Position numbers and translations under genes: made by a program. From Sporosarcina sp. E16_8 (lineage in GTDB: Bacteria > Bacillota > Bacilli > Bacillales_A > Planococcaceae), in the NCBI RefSeq assembly GCF_017347095.1, contig NZ_JADPRZ010000002.1, forward strand, positions 62,001-126,000: a DNA stretch of 64,000 bases. Direction: 5' to 3'. Below the pieces are notes generated by a model, which saw only the letters and a program-made list of their open reading frames with translations, was not told the origin of the DNA and ran no database searches. Below, piece after piece: positions 9,080-18,123 of this stretch (the stretch's first letter is position 1; the number at the start of each line of letters is the position of its first letter).

Positions 9080-9853
9080 TTACAATACAACCTGATCTTC
9101 TAGGTTCCTCCATAAGTGATGCGCTTCCCTAGCAATATGCTCTAATAAGTCCGGTGGCGCGGTTGTGACAGCCGCACAGTTTTTGATAAGCTCACTCAAT
9201 TCTAATTTAAATGCTTCAAGTGCCTTCGTTTCCTTAATAACCATTTGGTTGAAGTTGTTTAAAATTGGCGACACCTCATTACGCGGTCGACGTATCATTG
9301 TCTTTAGTGAAATTGCTTGAAGTAACAGGTTTTCAAATTTCCTGGTCATCGCCCTAACCTGATCGTGAAGTTCGTAATTGGATGCATCTACATAATGGCT
9401 TATAAAGATGAGATGATCCACCATTTGCCTCAACCAAAAATTACTTTCATGTATCGTTGCATCCGCTGGTTTTACATATGCATTCGTTTCTATTAATTTA
9501 AAAACTTTTTGAGCCTCTTCTGCTTCCCGAATCATGTGATCAAGAAGTGAGGTTGGTGTGGATATTATTACTTCACAATGTAACGCTTTATCCATCGTAT
9601 GGACGAGCAATTCGTGAAATTCGTGTGTGGAGCTTTTTGCCTCAGCAAGTATCAGGCCGATATCACCCGTCTTCGATTCCGTTCTTTCGAAGATTTTACC
9701 CATTCGTTGAGTCATAGCCTGATTTGCACGTGCCAATTCCATTTCATGGTGACTTATTTCCCTGTCGAAAAATTCCCCATGCTCAAAGTTATTGCGCACC
9801 CAAAAATCGATGACTCCGTAGGTATCCCTTTGATAATTGTCTGTATAAGGCAA
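9080..9853 (-). CDS. DUF2935 family protein
   Basis: A 257-residue, helix-rich protein with the DUF2935 layout. A first helical unit (VIDFWVRNNFEHGEFFDREI) is followed by a related second one (FWLRQMVDHLIFISHYVD). This gives a tandem four-helix arrangement with repeated His/Glu residues that could bind metal. The family is found mainly in spore-forming Bacillales and Clostridia; its function is not established. The TTG start follows GAGGTGG by four bases. It is monocistronic and divergent from the YlxY-like gene. Confidence 0.8.
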   Translation of the reverse strand: MPYTDNYQRDTYGVIDFWVRNNFEHGEFFDREISHHEMELARANQAMTQRMGKIFERTESKTGDIGLILAEAKSSTHEFHELLVHTMDKALHCEVIISTPTSLLDHMIREAEEAQKVFKLIETNAYVKPADATIHESNFWLRQMVDHLIFISHYVDASNYELHDQVRAMTRKFENLLLQAISLKTMIRRPRNEVSPILNNFNQMVIKETKALEAFKLELSELIKNCAAVTTAPPDLLEHIAREAHHLWRNLEDQVVL

Positions 9854-9979
9854 TCCTCCACCTCTTCCTGTTTAGTAACTGCTCCCTATGCTATGCTGGG
9901 CGTTTGATTTGAGTGCCCATTTCCTTATGCTGATGTTCTATTTGTTTAGTTTGTAATACTTGTAAGATAAATTCAATCT

Positions 9980-10073
9980 TCAATCAGATAGGGTTTTCTT
10001 TATCCCCCACTCATTCTTCTCGTGTCCTTAAAGACTTGAAGTGGAGGTCTTACTGCCCGTTAATGCGGGATAA
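9980..10073. repeat. Short dispersed repeat, copy B (inverted relative to copy A)
   Basis: TACTGCCCGTTAATGCGGGA (10050-10069) matches the reverse complement of copy A at about 5134 with one difference. The adjoining GACTTGAAGTGGAGGTC and TTTATCCCCCACTC look like the rest of the element. The two copies bracket about 4.9 kb containing the iron operon and DUF2935 gene. The remainder of 9854-10220 holds no convincing gene. Confidence 0.5.
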
Positions 10074-10220
10074 TGAAAAGTATGACCCAACGATGAACGG
10101 GAAGGCTACTAGTATCAAGATATCGAATGGAGGACTTCCCATGATACAAAGTGATAAAGCTGCGGTAATTTTACCGGAATATCTCTATTTAGTTAACTGT
10201 TTTACACAAGGAAAAAGAGT

Positions 10221-11183
10221 ATGAGAAAAATCATTTCCGCGACTCTGATTTTGATTGCACTAATCTCAATTCCCAGCATTTACACGAAGTCATTTATAGC
10301 TATATCTTCAAATTCTGACGCCGAAAACGCCATCACCACTTTCTCAGAATCCGATAAAGATGACCTGATTAAACAGATTTCGGCCTACAATGACCAACAT
10401 GGTATTGAGCCAATAGATGCGAAATTAGACAGAGTTTGGAAAGCAATACCAGGATATAATGGCTTGAAGGTAGATATTGAAGCCAGTTATAAAAATATGA
10501 AACCTAGCGCTGATCTTGATACAAATAAAATCATATTCAATGAAACATCTCCAAAAATCCATCTGAACGATTTAGAACCCTCACCAATTTATAGGGGGAA
10601 TCCAGAAAAACCTATGGTAGTCCTACTAATAAATGTGGCATGGGGAAATGAGTACATTCCAGGTATCCTTAAAACACTAAAAGACTCCCAAGTAAAGGCA
10701 ACATTCTTTTTTGATGGCAGTTGGGTTAAAAATAATCCCGACCTGGCTACGATGATTAGTCTTGAGGGTCACGAAATTGGCAACCACGCTTATAGCCATC
10801 CCAATCTTAAGCTGCGCTCCCGGGCTGAAACAGTGAATGAATTGAACAAAACAAATGATGTAATTGAGGAGACGCTAGGTATAAAACCGATATGGTTTGC
10901 ACCGCCAAGCGGCAGTTTTAATCAGGAAACAATTCTTGTTGCCAATGAGCTTGGCATGAAAACCATTCTCTGGACGGTCGATACAGTTGACTGGAAAAAG
11001 CCAGCAATTTCCGAAATGGTTGCGCGTGTTGTCGCTGGAGTTAGTAACGGTTCAATGGTTCTAATGCACCCCACAAAAGCCGTTTTTGAAGGACTGGAGA
11101 CTATGATAATCGAAATTAAAGGGAAATGTTACCAGCTGGGTACTGTAAGTGACTTAATGAGCGAAAAACGAATTGACGACTAA
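10221..11183 (+). CDS. YlxY-like polysaccharide deacetylase family protein
   Basis: 320 residues: an N-terminal signal/anchor helix (residues 1-27), a linker of about 100 residues, then a NodB fold from about residue 130. The zinc-type motif NHAYSH and the APPSG and WTVDTVDW strands are clear. The first NodB motif, normally TFDDG with the catalytic Asp, reads INVAWG, so the base and metal Asp are missing. The same replacement is typical of Bacillus YlxY, suggesting a non-canonical or inactive enzyme acting outside the membrane. The ribosome site is weak (GGAAAAAGAGT). Confidence 0.85.
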   Translation: MRKIISATLILIALISIPSIYTKSFIAISSNSDAENAITTFSESDKDDLIKQISAYNDQHGIEPIDAKLDRVWKAIPGYNGLKVDIEASYKNMKPSADLDTNKIIFNETSPKIHLNDLEPSPIYRGNPEKPMVVLLINVAWGNEYIPGILKTLKDSQVKATFFFDGSWVKNNPDLATMISLEGHEIGNHAYSHPNLKLRSRAETVNELNKTNDVIEETLGIKPIWFAPPSGSFNQETILVANELGMKTILWTVDTVDWKKPAISEMVARVVAGVSNGSMVLMHPTKAVFEGLETMIIEIKGKCYQLGTVSDLMSEKRIDD

Positions 11184-11234
11184 AATCAGTCTCATTAGCA
11201 ATGAAACCCTATAGCGAATTATAAGGGAGATCAA

Positions 11235-11903
11235 ATGAAAATCGAGGACATTCATCCGCTTGATATTGAAATTGATAAATTTGAAATTATTCAGGCCTAC
11301 CTTCGCAAAAAAGTTAAACTGGAAACTAGCCCGAAAGACCAAAACATTAAATTCTGTGCTGGTGTGGATGTTGCATACTGGGAAGAAACAGGGGTTGTAT
11401 GGGGAGTCTGTAGTATTATCGTTATCGATTATGAATCGCGAACGATTGTCGAAAAAGCAGTCAGTAAGGGTGAAATCCATATACCATATAGACCTGGGTA
11501 TCTGGCTTTCAGAGAGCTGCCACTTGTAATTGAAGCCGCCAAGAAACTCACGATAACACCAGATTTATTTATATTTGACGGAAATGGAATTCTGCATCCG
11601 AGGCGTATGGGAATTGCCACACACGCCTCTTTCTTTTTGAATAAACCCACAATCGGCATTGCTAAAAGTTACTTTAAAATAGATGGTGTCTATTTCAAGA
11701 TGCCAGAAAATGTAACAGGTTCATATAAAGATATAATTGTGGAAAACGAAATATACGGAAGAGCTTTGCGTACCCATACAGATCTAAAACCCATTTTCAT
11801 CTCCTGTGGAAACTATATTGATTTAACTATGACGATTGAAATTATCTTAAAATTAATCAACAATGAAAGTCGATTAACGATTCCAGTAAGATTGGTGGAT
11901 TAG
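11235..11903 (+). CDS. nfi: Endonuclease V (deoxyinosine 3' endonuclease)
   Basis: A 222-residue protein with all the family motifs. The first Asp lies in CAGVDVAYW (about 43). The YRPGYLAFRELP block follows, whose Glu is the second metal ligand and which probes the base. The third is the Asp in DGNGILHPRRMGIATH (about 113). It nicks DNA one base 3' of deoxyinosine to start repair of deaminated adenine. AAGGGAG precedes the ATG. It follows the YlxY-like gene by 51 bp and may be cotranscribed. Confidence 0.93.
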   Translation: MKIEDIHPLDIEIDKFEIIQAYLRKKVKLETSPKDQNIKFCAGVDVAYWEETGVVWGVCSIIVIDYESRTIVEKAVSKGEIHIPYRPGYLAFRELPLVIEAAKKLTITPDLFIFDGNGILHPRRMGIATHASFFLNKPTIGIAKSYFKIDGVYFKMPENVTGSYKDIIVENEIYGRALRTHTDLKPIFISCGNYIDLTMTIEIILKLINNESRLTIPVRLVD

Positions 11904-12255
11904 GAAACAAAGAGACTTAGGAAGATGTTTGTTTCAACAAGAAGCTAATCATAACATTTAATGATTGTTTAGCTGTTTCCTCATTATATACCGGTGTAAA
12001 TGGATTACTAAGAAACCTATAAAGGGATTGAAATAATATGCAACCCGCTCGGGTACTTTCCAACTGAGTGGAATAGTCTTTCCCCTGAAAAAGAACTATT
12101 TTCGACAATTAAAGTAATTGAAGTTTAATCACACAAAATATTGCTGCATCCTCCATAAAGTAGAGAATAAGACATCGCATTTACTTTGCAGAATTAATTC
12201 CCAAGTATCGAAAAGCAATATTAGACACATGATACGATTGTGGAGGTGATTGATC
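11904..12255. other. Intergenic stretch without a supported gene
   Basis: About 350 bp. A minus-strand frame (11917-12108) exists but starts at TTG directly after a stop codon with no ribosome site. A separate GGAGG-ATG on the same strand near 12145 leads only to a six-codon peptide. Nothing else is seen apart from the ribosome site of the next gene (GGAGGTGAT, 12242-12250). Confidence 0.5.
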
Positions 12256-12444
12256 TTGCCGAATAATGATAATAGAAATCCAAACCGTGAGCAAAAACAA
12301 AATCAAGACCGCAACAAAAATCAAAATCCAAATGATATGCGTGAAGAGTTTGGAACTACATTTGATATTGATAAGTTGAACGAACAAAAAAATGATACTC
12401 AAAAGCAAAAAGAGCAACGCACAAACCGTTTTGAAAAAAGATAA
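12256..12444 (+). CDS. Small Asn/Gln-rich hydrophilic protein (possible SASP-like)
   Basis: A 62-residue protein from the TTG at 12256, five bases after a strong GGAGGTGAT site. Composition is extreme: Asn, Gln, Lys and Arg dominate, with no Cys or Trp. The segment REEFGTTFDIDKLNEQ faintly recalls the EFGTEFASETN protease site of gamma-type small acid-soluble spore proteins. That resemblance is short and the assignment is speculative. It is followed by a bidirectional terminator shared with dnaI. Confidence 0.65.
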   Translation: MPNNDNRNPNREQKQNQDRNKNQNPNDMREEFGTTFDIDKLNEQKNDTQKQKEQRTNRFEKR

Positions 12445-12456
12445 CAAATAAGATAT

Positions 12457-12494
12457 GAAAAATGACAGAAGCATTATGCTTCTGTCATTTTTAC
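12457..12494. terminator. Bidirectional terminator
   Basis: AAAAATGACAGAAGCAT and ATGCTTCTGTCATTTTT form a perfect 17-bp stem with A/T tracts on both sides. It serves the small plus-strand gene and the convergent dnaI. Confidence 0.9.
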
Positions 12495-12503
12495 GTCTTC
12501 CTT

Positions 12504-13448
12504 TTATTTATCGCGTCTATTTTCACCATCGAGCCGTATAGGAGTGCTAATCATTTGCACCCTTTCCATAATCCTCGACGCTTTTACAGCTTCTTTTTCA
12601 CCGCGCTGCGTGTATGTCAAATGATCTTCAAGTTCGGCGTAACTAAGATTAGATGTGAAAAAAGTCGGTAGTTTTTCTGCCATCCTGTATTGCAAAATGG
12701 TGCCAAGCACTTCATCACGCGTCCAAGCCGACATTGTTTCTGCACCAATATCATCAAGCATAAGTACTTGTGCATTTTTCACAAAATCAATTTTCTCATT
12801 TAATGTCTGATCTTGAATAGATTGTTTCATTTCCCTTAGGAATTCTGGAACATATACAGCAACTGTACGTATTCGACGATTAGCTAATTCGTTCGCCAAG
12901 GCTCCAAGCACGAACGATTTACCAATTCCAAATGGACCATAAATGTACATACCACGTTCTGGAAGTTTTCCTGTTTTATCGAAAACGTTTAGGAAATCTT
13001 TCGCAGCACGTACAGCTGGCACTCTGCTATCGTCAAAAAACATATCAATATTTTGTAATTTCGCTTCCATGACATCTTTCGGCATATGCATACTGTCGAT
13101 CATCTTCTTAATGGTACGTTGATCGTCGTCCATAAGTTTGTTGGGACATTTTGTATATTCCACATCGATGAGACCGCGGGATAGTAGCAATTTCGGCTCG
13201 AAGCCCTTCAGGAAATTCACACACCCTGCAAGGTCAGGACATTTTCCGCAACTATGGGAAGCCGTGGCATACTCATATAATTTCCCGAGACTTCGTTCGA
13301 AAACGTCTCCATCAACTTCAGTGGAATGATCCGCCAGAAATTGTTGCACCCCGGAACTTTCCATCACTTCTTTTCGTAATTCATCGTACCTTGCGGCAAA
13401 TGCCGGTGATTTCACAACCCGTTTCAGCGTATCGCCAATATGTTCCAT
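12504..13448 (-). CDS. dnaI: Primosomal protein DnaI (helicase loader)
   Basis: 314 residues. The N-terminal half has a Cys cluster (CGKCPDLAGC, about 62-71) matching the DnaI zinc-binding domain that contacts the replicative helicase. The C-terminal AAA+ domain has Walker A GPFGIGKS, Walker B VLMLDDIGAE and sensor TSNLS. It loads the hexameric helicase during initiation and restart. The start is one base from the dnaB stop, so translation is probably coupled. Confidence 0.95.
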   Translation of the reverse strand: MEHIGDTLKRVVKSPAFAARYDELRKEVMESSGVQQFLADHSTEVDGDVFERSLGKLYEYATASHSCGKCPDLAGCVNFLKGFEPKLLLSRGLIDVEYTKCPNKLMDDDQRTIKKMIDSMHMPKDVMEAKLQNIDMFFDDSRVPAVRAAKDFLNVFDKTGKLPERGMYIYGPFGIGKSFVLGALANELANRRIRTVAVYVPEFLREMKQSIQDQTLNEKIDFVKNAQVLMLDDIGAETMSAWTRDEVLGTILQYRMAEKLPTFFTSNLSYAELEDHLTYTQRGEKEAVKASRIMERVQMISTPIRLDGENRRDK

Positions 13449-13449
13449 T

Positions 13450-14832
13450 TCACTTCACCGTCCCATCCCCTGTTACACCTAATTCCAAAAGTAATTTACG
13501 ACGCTCTTCATCAATAGCGGAAGAAGATTTAACAGGTTTATCTGTTTTTGCTTTCTTTTCATCTTTTTTATAAAACCATTCTGGTACTTTCTCTTCCCGT
13601 GCAGATTTTCGTCTAGGCCCTGATTTTGATCCTGTACTCTGCCCTTCGTTTTTCCATTTAACATACTGGTCATGCTCGTTGCGTGACATTTCAAGTGCAG
13701 TTTTCACCGTATCCACATTTTTGTTCATCCAATGCGAAGCAATCCGCTCAACATAACTGTTCGTTATTTTCCCGTCATTGCGTAAATGAACGTATTGCAG
13801 CAAGACATTGACGACACCGACGGACAATCCATGTGTATTGACCAGCTTTTCGGCAAGCTTCACGTCTACTGAAAGTGGCTCTTTCCCGTTAATCTCTCGC
13901 AACATTTCAAGTGGCGCCGTATTTTCAAGGTAATGCACCAATTCTTCATCCCGCGTCAATACCCCTATTTCGGGCTTAGGTAATTCTTTCGTATATACTT
14001 TATGCAAGACTGGTGCTTCTTTTGAAACATTCATTTTATAAAACTCCGCTGCTGACTTTCGCAATCTGTCTACCGGCAACTTCAGATCTTCATCGAGCGC
14101 CATCATGATGACTTTTTGCATATCAAGCGGCGTCAGCGAATAAAGGAATGCGAGTTTCGCAATTAATTCCTTGGAAACAGAGGATAATGAAGCTTTAGGA
14201 ACCATTTGTTCAGATAACCCCGAACTTAGCAGATTGAAATCAAAGTCAGAATGTAAAAACGGAACACCTTCCGGTTCATTCCGCCCAATAAATTGCTGGT
14301 CCTCGCCCATATCCATGCTATAGCCCTGCTGAACGGGAGTATACACATCCAAAAATGTACGTGATACATCTTCAAATCCAACTTCATTAACCCCTTCTAG
14401 CGCAAAACGACTACGTAGATTTCGATATGCCTGTTCTCCGATTTTACTAAACAAGAATGTCGACAACAATGGATCTAGAAAAAAAGCTTTGGCATCAAGT
14501 GGAGGAAGCAGTTCGTAAACAAATAATCTCGCATCTCCATCTTTTTTCTTGTACGTACGTAATAAGCCGATTGCTTCAAGGGATATTCGCGCTTCGAAAA
14601 CTGGTCCAAGTGGCATCGTCAAAATATTCATAAGGTGGTAATGGTTGTATTCACGGCCATCTTCACGCTCTGCGTCCGCCCATAAAACCATAAACAAACT
14701 CATTGCACCTGGGCCAATCAGCGGTTGGTAAAATAAGGTGAGGAGTTGACGGTCATAATCTGAAAAAGGCTGCGACAACCGTATTTTGTATGCGTCAACT
14801 GGCTGTAGTTCTTTATAAAGGGGTGCCATCAA
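13450..14832 (-). CDS. dnaB: Replication initiation and membrane attachment protein DnaB
   Basis: 460 residues, matching the Firmicutes DnaB (helicase-loading cofactor, not the helicase). The N-terminal winged-helix DDBH1 region starts PVDAYKIRLSQPFSDYDR. The C-terminal DDBH2 region (about 310-390) contains the LLQYVHLRNDGKITNSYVERIASHW block, and the tail is basic. It acts with DnaD and DnaI to load helicase at oriC and stalled forks. It follows nrdR by 28 bp. Confidence 0.93.
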   Translation of the reverse strand: MMAPLYKELQPVDAYKIRLSQPFSDYDRQLLTLFYQPLIGPGAMSLFMVLWADAEREDGREYNHYHLMNILTMPLGPVFEARISLEAIGLLRTYKKKDGDARLFVYELLPPLDAKAFFLDPLLSTFLFSKIGEQAYRNLRSRFALEGVNEVGFEDVSRTFLDVYTPVQQGYSMDMGEDQQFIGRNEPEGVPFLHSDFDFNLLSSGLSEQMVPKASLSSVSKELIAKLAFLYSLTPLDMQKVIMMALDEDLKLPVDRLRKSAAEFYKMNVSKEAPVLHKVYTKELPKPEIGVLTRDEELVHYLENTAPLEMLREINGKEPLSVDVKLAEKLVNTHGLSVGVVNVLLQYVHLRNDGKITNSYVERIASHWMNKNVDTVKTALEMSRNEHDQYVKWKNEGQSTGSKSGPRRKSAREEKVPEWFYKKDEKKAKTDKPVKSSSAIDEERRKLLLELGVTGDGTVK

Positions 14833-14860
14833 ACTCTACTTCCTATCTGAATGGGATACG

Positions 14861-15322
14861 TTACTTTTTCGTTCTTTTTTGTAGATCTTGCAATTCTTTT
14901 ATAAAAACAGTGATGTCTTTATATTGGCGATATACCGAAGCAAATCTGACATAAGCGACTTCATCAACTTCCGATAACTGTTCCATAACCATTTCCCCAA
15001 CATCGTCAGAGTTAATCTCTACGACACCTGCGCTTCTCAATTCTTTTTCAATCGAATAGACAATTTTTTTTAGGTCCTCAAGGGAAACAGCGCGTTTTTC
15101 ACATGCACGAATGAGACCTCTGAGCACTTTTTCACCGCTGAATTCTTCACGTGAATCATCTTTCTTCACGACAATCAAAGGCATTTCCTCAACTTTTTCA
15201 AATGTCGTAAAACGGAATGCGCATTGTTCACATTCTCTGCGACGCCGGATGGATCTATTCTCCTCGGCCGGTCTAGAATCGACTACCCGGGTGCCATTGA
15301 ACTGGCAAGCTGGACATTTCAT
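14861..15322 (-). CDS. nrdR: Transcriptional repressor NrdR
   Basis: A 153-residue protein of standard length. It has a zinc ribbon (MKCPACQ...[12 protein letters not shown]) followed by an ATP-cone domain ([20 protein letters not shown]). It senses ATP/dATP and represses ribonucleotide reductase genes. The start with AGCGGAGG upstream is at 15322; the frame continues upstream but without support. nrdR-dnaB-dnaI keeps the Bacillus order, but speD, normally next to nrdR, is absent. Confidence 0.96.
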   Translation of the reverse strand: MKCPACQFNGTRVVDSRPAEENRSIRRRRECEQCAFRFTTFEKVEEMPLIVVKKDDSREEFSGEKVLRGLIRACEKRAVSLEDLKKIVYSIEKELRSAGVVEINSDDVGEMVMEQLSEVDEVAYVRFASVYRQYKDITVFIKELQDLQKRTKK

Positions 15323-15420
15323 AATGTGTATCCTCCGCTTTTTCTTAGATAATAACTTAATTATAACAGAACACACCAAAAAAAATCGAAATAGAGGGGA
15401 AAGAATGGTTTTTCATTGAG

Positions 15421-15464
15421 AAAAAACGTCCCTAAAGTCATCGTTCAACGACTTTAGGGACGCT
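15421..15464 (-). terminator. Terminator of gapB
   Basis: On the minus strand, GCGTCCCTAAAGTC pairs with GACTTTAGGGACGT and runs into TTTTTT. It lies 13 bp after the gapB stop. Confidence 0.9.
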
Positions 15465-15476
15465 CTCTATTCACAA

Positions 15477-16499
15477 TTACGCAAGTTCTTTTGTTTTCAA
15501 AGCTGCAGCGACTTTCTTTGTCAAACCGACGACGCGTGCAGAATAGCCCCACTCATTATCGTACCACGCAAGTACTTTCACTTTGCGATCTGCCATAACG
15601 ATTGTTGATAGACCGTCAATGATTGCTGAGTCCGTTGTCGTATTGTAATCGATGGATACAAGTGGTTCTGTCGAGAAACGGAGAATGCCTGCCATTGCCC
15701 CTTCAGAAGCCCTCTTGAATGCATCGTTTACCATCTCCACCGTAACGTCTTGCTTCAAATCTACCACTAAGTCTACAAGTGAAACATTCGGCGTCGGTAT
15801 ACGAAGTGACATTCCGTGAATCTTCCCTTCCAACTCTGGAAGCACAAGTGCCAACGCTTTCGCGGCCCCAGTGGATGTCGGGATGATAGATTGTCCGCAC
15901 GCACGTGCACGTCTAAGGTCTTTATGGGGATTATCCAAGTTCTTTTGGTCATTCGTATACGCATGAATCGTTGTCATTAATCCGTTGTCGATACCAAATG
16001 TATCATTTAATACTTTAGCTACAGGAGCAAGGCAGTTCGTTGTACAGCTTGCATTCGAAATAATGTCATGTTTTTCGATATCTAATTTATCATCGTTTAC
16101 ACCTAAAACAATGGTGATATCTTCATTTTTACCAGGTGCCGATATAATGACTTTTTTTGCGCCAGCTTCAAGGTGAAGTGCCGCTTTGTCACGTGAATTA
16201 AACTTACCAGTCGCTTCAATGACAATATCGACATTCAGCTTTCTCCAAGGAAGGTTAAGCGGATCACGGTCAGAGACGATTTGCACTCGTTTCCCGTTGA
16301 CGACAATCGCATTTTCTTCCGCAATCACTTCGCCATCAAATATACCGTGATTCGTATCGTACTTTATAAGATGAGCGAGTGTTTCTGATGAATACATTGC
16401 GTTGATCGCAACGATCGTTACATCTTCTTCTGTAATCATTTGACGGAATACCATTCGTCCAATTCGTCCAAACCCGTTTATCGCAATAGAAGTAGTCAT
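15477..16499 (-). CDS. gapB: Glyceraldehyde-3-phosphate dehydrogenase, gluconeogenic GapB type
   Basis: 340 residues: an N-terminal Rossmann fold (INGFGRIGRMVFRQ) and the catalytic Cys in ISNASCTTNCLAP, with the His and phosphate-binding motifs downstream. Its position between coaE and nrdR and two CcpN-type operators upstream identify it as GapB. GapB works with NADP in the gluconeogenic direction, rather than as glycolytic GapA. AGGAGG sits before the ATG at 16499. The cofactor preference is inferred from homology and synteny. Confidence 0.92.
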   Translation of the reverse strand: MTTSIAINGFGRIGRMVFRQMITEEDVTIVAINAMYSSETLAHLIKYDTNHGIFDGEVIAEENAIVVNGKRVQIVSDRDPLNLPWRKLNVDIVIEATGKFNSRDKAALHLEAGAKKVIISAPGKNEDITIVLGVNDDKLDIEKHDIISNASCTTNCLAPVAKVLNDTFGIDNGLMTTIHAYTNDQKNLDNPHKDLRRARACGQSIIPTSTGAAKALALVLPELEGKIHGMSLRIPTPNVSLVDLVVDLKQDVTVEMVNDAFKRASEGAMAGILRFSTEPLVSIDYNTTTDSAIIDGLSTIVMADRKVKVLAWYDNEWGYSARVVGLTKKVAAALKTKELA

Positions 16500-16518
16500 A
16501 TAAAGATCCTCCTGTATG

Positions 16519-16561
16519 TATGTTATACTTTTCAACTAATACCCGTCATTAGTATAACACA
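16519..16561 (-). promoter_or_regulatory. Two opposed CcpN-type operators upstream of gapB
   Basis: TATGTTATACT (16519-16529, plus strand) and TGTGTTATACT (minus strand, 16551-16561) both fit TRTGHYATAYW, the CcpN consensus as I recall it. They face each other 32 bp apart. The upstream one overlaps a TATACT -10-like hexamer. Repression of gapB by CcpN on glycolytic carbon is inferred. Confidence 0.7.
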
Positions 16562-16622
16562 TATTACGCTAAAACAAAGATTTACTATGGTTAATTAGAA
16601 TGTCCCACTTTTCAGAATCATA

Positions 16623-17219
16623 TCAGGGCTCTGCATTCCATTCAGAAAGCACTTCAGTCAGCTGACTTTCCGTCTCCTCTATCAGGCCATTATTGTGTAA
16701 AACCGCGTCCGCACTCAGTTCCTTCACTTTGATTGGTAGCTGAGAACGAATTCGTGCATCCGCTTCTTCTTCCGATAACACATTCCTCGCAATGAGACGT
16801 TCTTTTTGTATTTCAGGTGTGACGGACACGACAATAATTTTATCCACGAATGATTGCAACTTACTTTCAAACAACAACGGGATGTCCATGATGACCGTAT
16901 TTGACCCCTTTGAAATCCATTGCTCTTTTTGCCTCAGCATCTCTTGCCTTATGGCAGGATGAATGATGCCATTCAACTTTTGGCGCTCTTCTACATTGCC
17001 GAATATACGTCGCCCGAGTTTTTCTCGGTCAAGCGATCCATCCGCGCGTAAAATCCCCTGTCCAAATGCGCCGCTGATTTCTAGTAGAACCGGACTGCCA
17101 GGTTCGACAACAAGTCGTGCAATTTCATCTGCATCTACAATTGGAAAACCCTTTTTTTTCAACATTTTGGACACAGTACTTTTCCCACTTGCAATACTAC
17201 CTGTTAAACCGATAATCAT
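16623..17219 (-). CDS. coaE: Dephospho-CoA kinase
   Basis: A 198-residue P-loop kinase: Walker A GLTGSIASGKST, then IVDADEIAR and a lid region rich in Arg (RLIARNVLSEEEADARI). It catalyses the last step of coenzyme A synthesis, phosphorylating the 3'-OH of dephospho-CoA. It follows mutM by 22 bp in the polA-mutM-coaE operon. Confidence 0.95.
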   Translation of the reverse strand: MIIGLTGSIASGKSTVSKMLKKKGFPIVDADEIARLVVEPGSPVLLEISGAFGQGILRADGSLDREKLGRRIFGNVEERQKLNGIIHPAIRQEMLRQKEQWISKGSNTVIMDIPLLFESKLQSFVDKIIVVSVTPEIQKERLIARNVLSEEEADARIRSQLPIKVKELSADAVLHNNGLIEETESQLTEVLSEWNAEP

Positions 17220-17241
17220 AGCTCACACAGCCCTTCAGCAA

Positions 17242-18114
17242 TCATTTCTGGCATGCCGGACAATATACGGAGGTCCTACCTGCAATTTTCACACTTTCCG
17301 TGGCAGAGCAGCAAGCAGGACAAACCTTTCTGCCGTACATTTTAAGTCGATCCTGCATCGTGCCTGCTTCCCCATTAATATTTCGGTAATCAGAAATGGA
17401 GCTGCCACCCGCATCAATACTTTCCTGTAAGATAGCCACAATCACATCAAATAATTCGTTTTTTCTTTTTAGACTAATCCGCTCCGCAGTCCTTCCGGGA
17501 TGGATCTTCATCTTATAGATTGCTTCCGTCGCATAAATATTCCCACATCCAGACAGTACATGCCCATCCATAATGACTTCTTTGATTGGTTTTCGCGCAT
17601 ATTTCGGCGTAGCTGCCAACTCAAGGAAATGATTACGCGCTTCAGCAGCGAACGGTTCAGGAGCCATTTTCAATAAAGGTGGATGATCCGCTTCACAGCC
17701 AAGAAGCCGTAATTCTCCAAAACGACGAATGTCCGAATAAACCAGCAGTCCCCCGCCTTCCAGCGTAAAAACAACGTGAACATGATTGCGGAACTTCATT
17801 TCCGTGATGTCACCGACATTTTCAACGGTGAACCACGCACCTGTCATCCCAAGATGACTGACAAGAAGGCAGGTATTACCATCTTTCATTAAATGAAAGT
17901 AAATGTATTTACTGCGCCGCGTGACATTATTAATCGTCATTCCAGCCATATCTACTATAAAGTCTTCGGTTGTAATTCCTTTTATCACAGCTTCTTTACC
18001 TAGCTGTTTTGATTTGATAACCGTATCTGAAACGGTTACATTCTTAATCGTCCTTCCAATCGCAATAGGTGCGAGTGCACGGACGACCCCTTCTACTTCT
18101 GGTAGTTCAGGCAT
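17242..18114 (-). CDS. mutM: Formamidopyrimidine-DNA glycosylase
   Basis: 290 residues, slightly longer than the Bacillus enzyme. The N-terminal MPELPEVE supplies catalytic Pro2 and Glu3, the RRSKYIYF block carries the conserved Lys, and a helix-two-turn-helix follows. The C-terminal zinc finger reads CPAC...CPAC. It removes oxidised purines (8-oxoG) and cleaves the strand. It is coupled to polA (9-bp gap), which fills the repaired gap. Confidence 0.96.
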   Translation of the reverse strand: MPELPEVEGVVRALAPIAIGRTIKNVTVSDTVIKSKQLGKEAVIKGITTEDFIVDMAGMTINNVTRRSKYIYFHLMKDGNTCLLVSHLGMTGAWFTVENVGDITEMKFRNHVHVVFTLEGGGLLVYSDIRRFGELRLLGCEADHPPLLKMAPEPFAAEARNHFLELAATPKYARKPIKEVIMDGHVLSGCGNIYATEAIYKMKIHPGRTAERISLKRKNELFDVIVAILQESIDAGGSSISDYRNINGEAGTMQDRLKMYGRKVCPACCSATESVKIAGRTSVYCPACQK

Positions 18115-18123
18115 TTTATCCCC

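Noticed and set aside
10036-10224. 62-residue plus-strand frame before the YlxY-like gene
   Set aside because: Runs through dispersed repeat copy B and has no homology-like features.
11917-12108. 63-residue minus-strand frame
   Set aside because: TTG start directly after a stop codon, no ribosome site, no recognised features.
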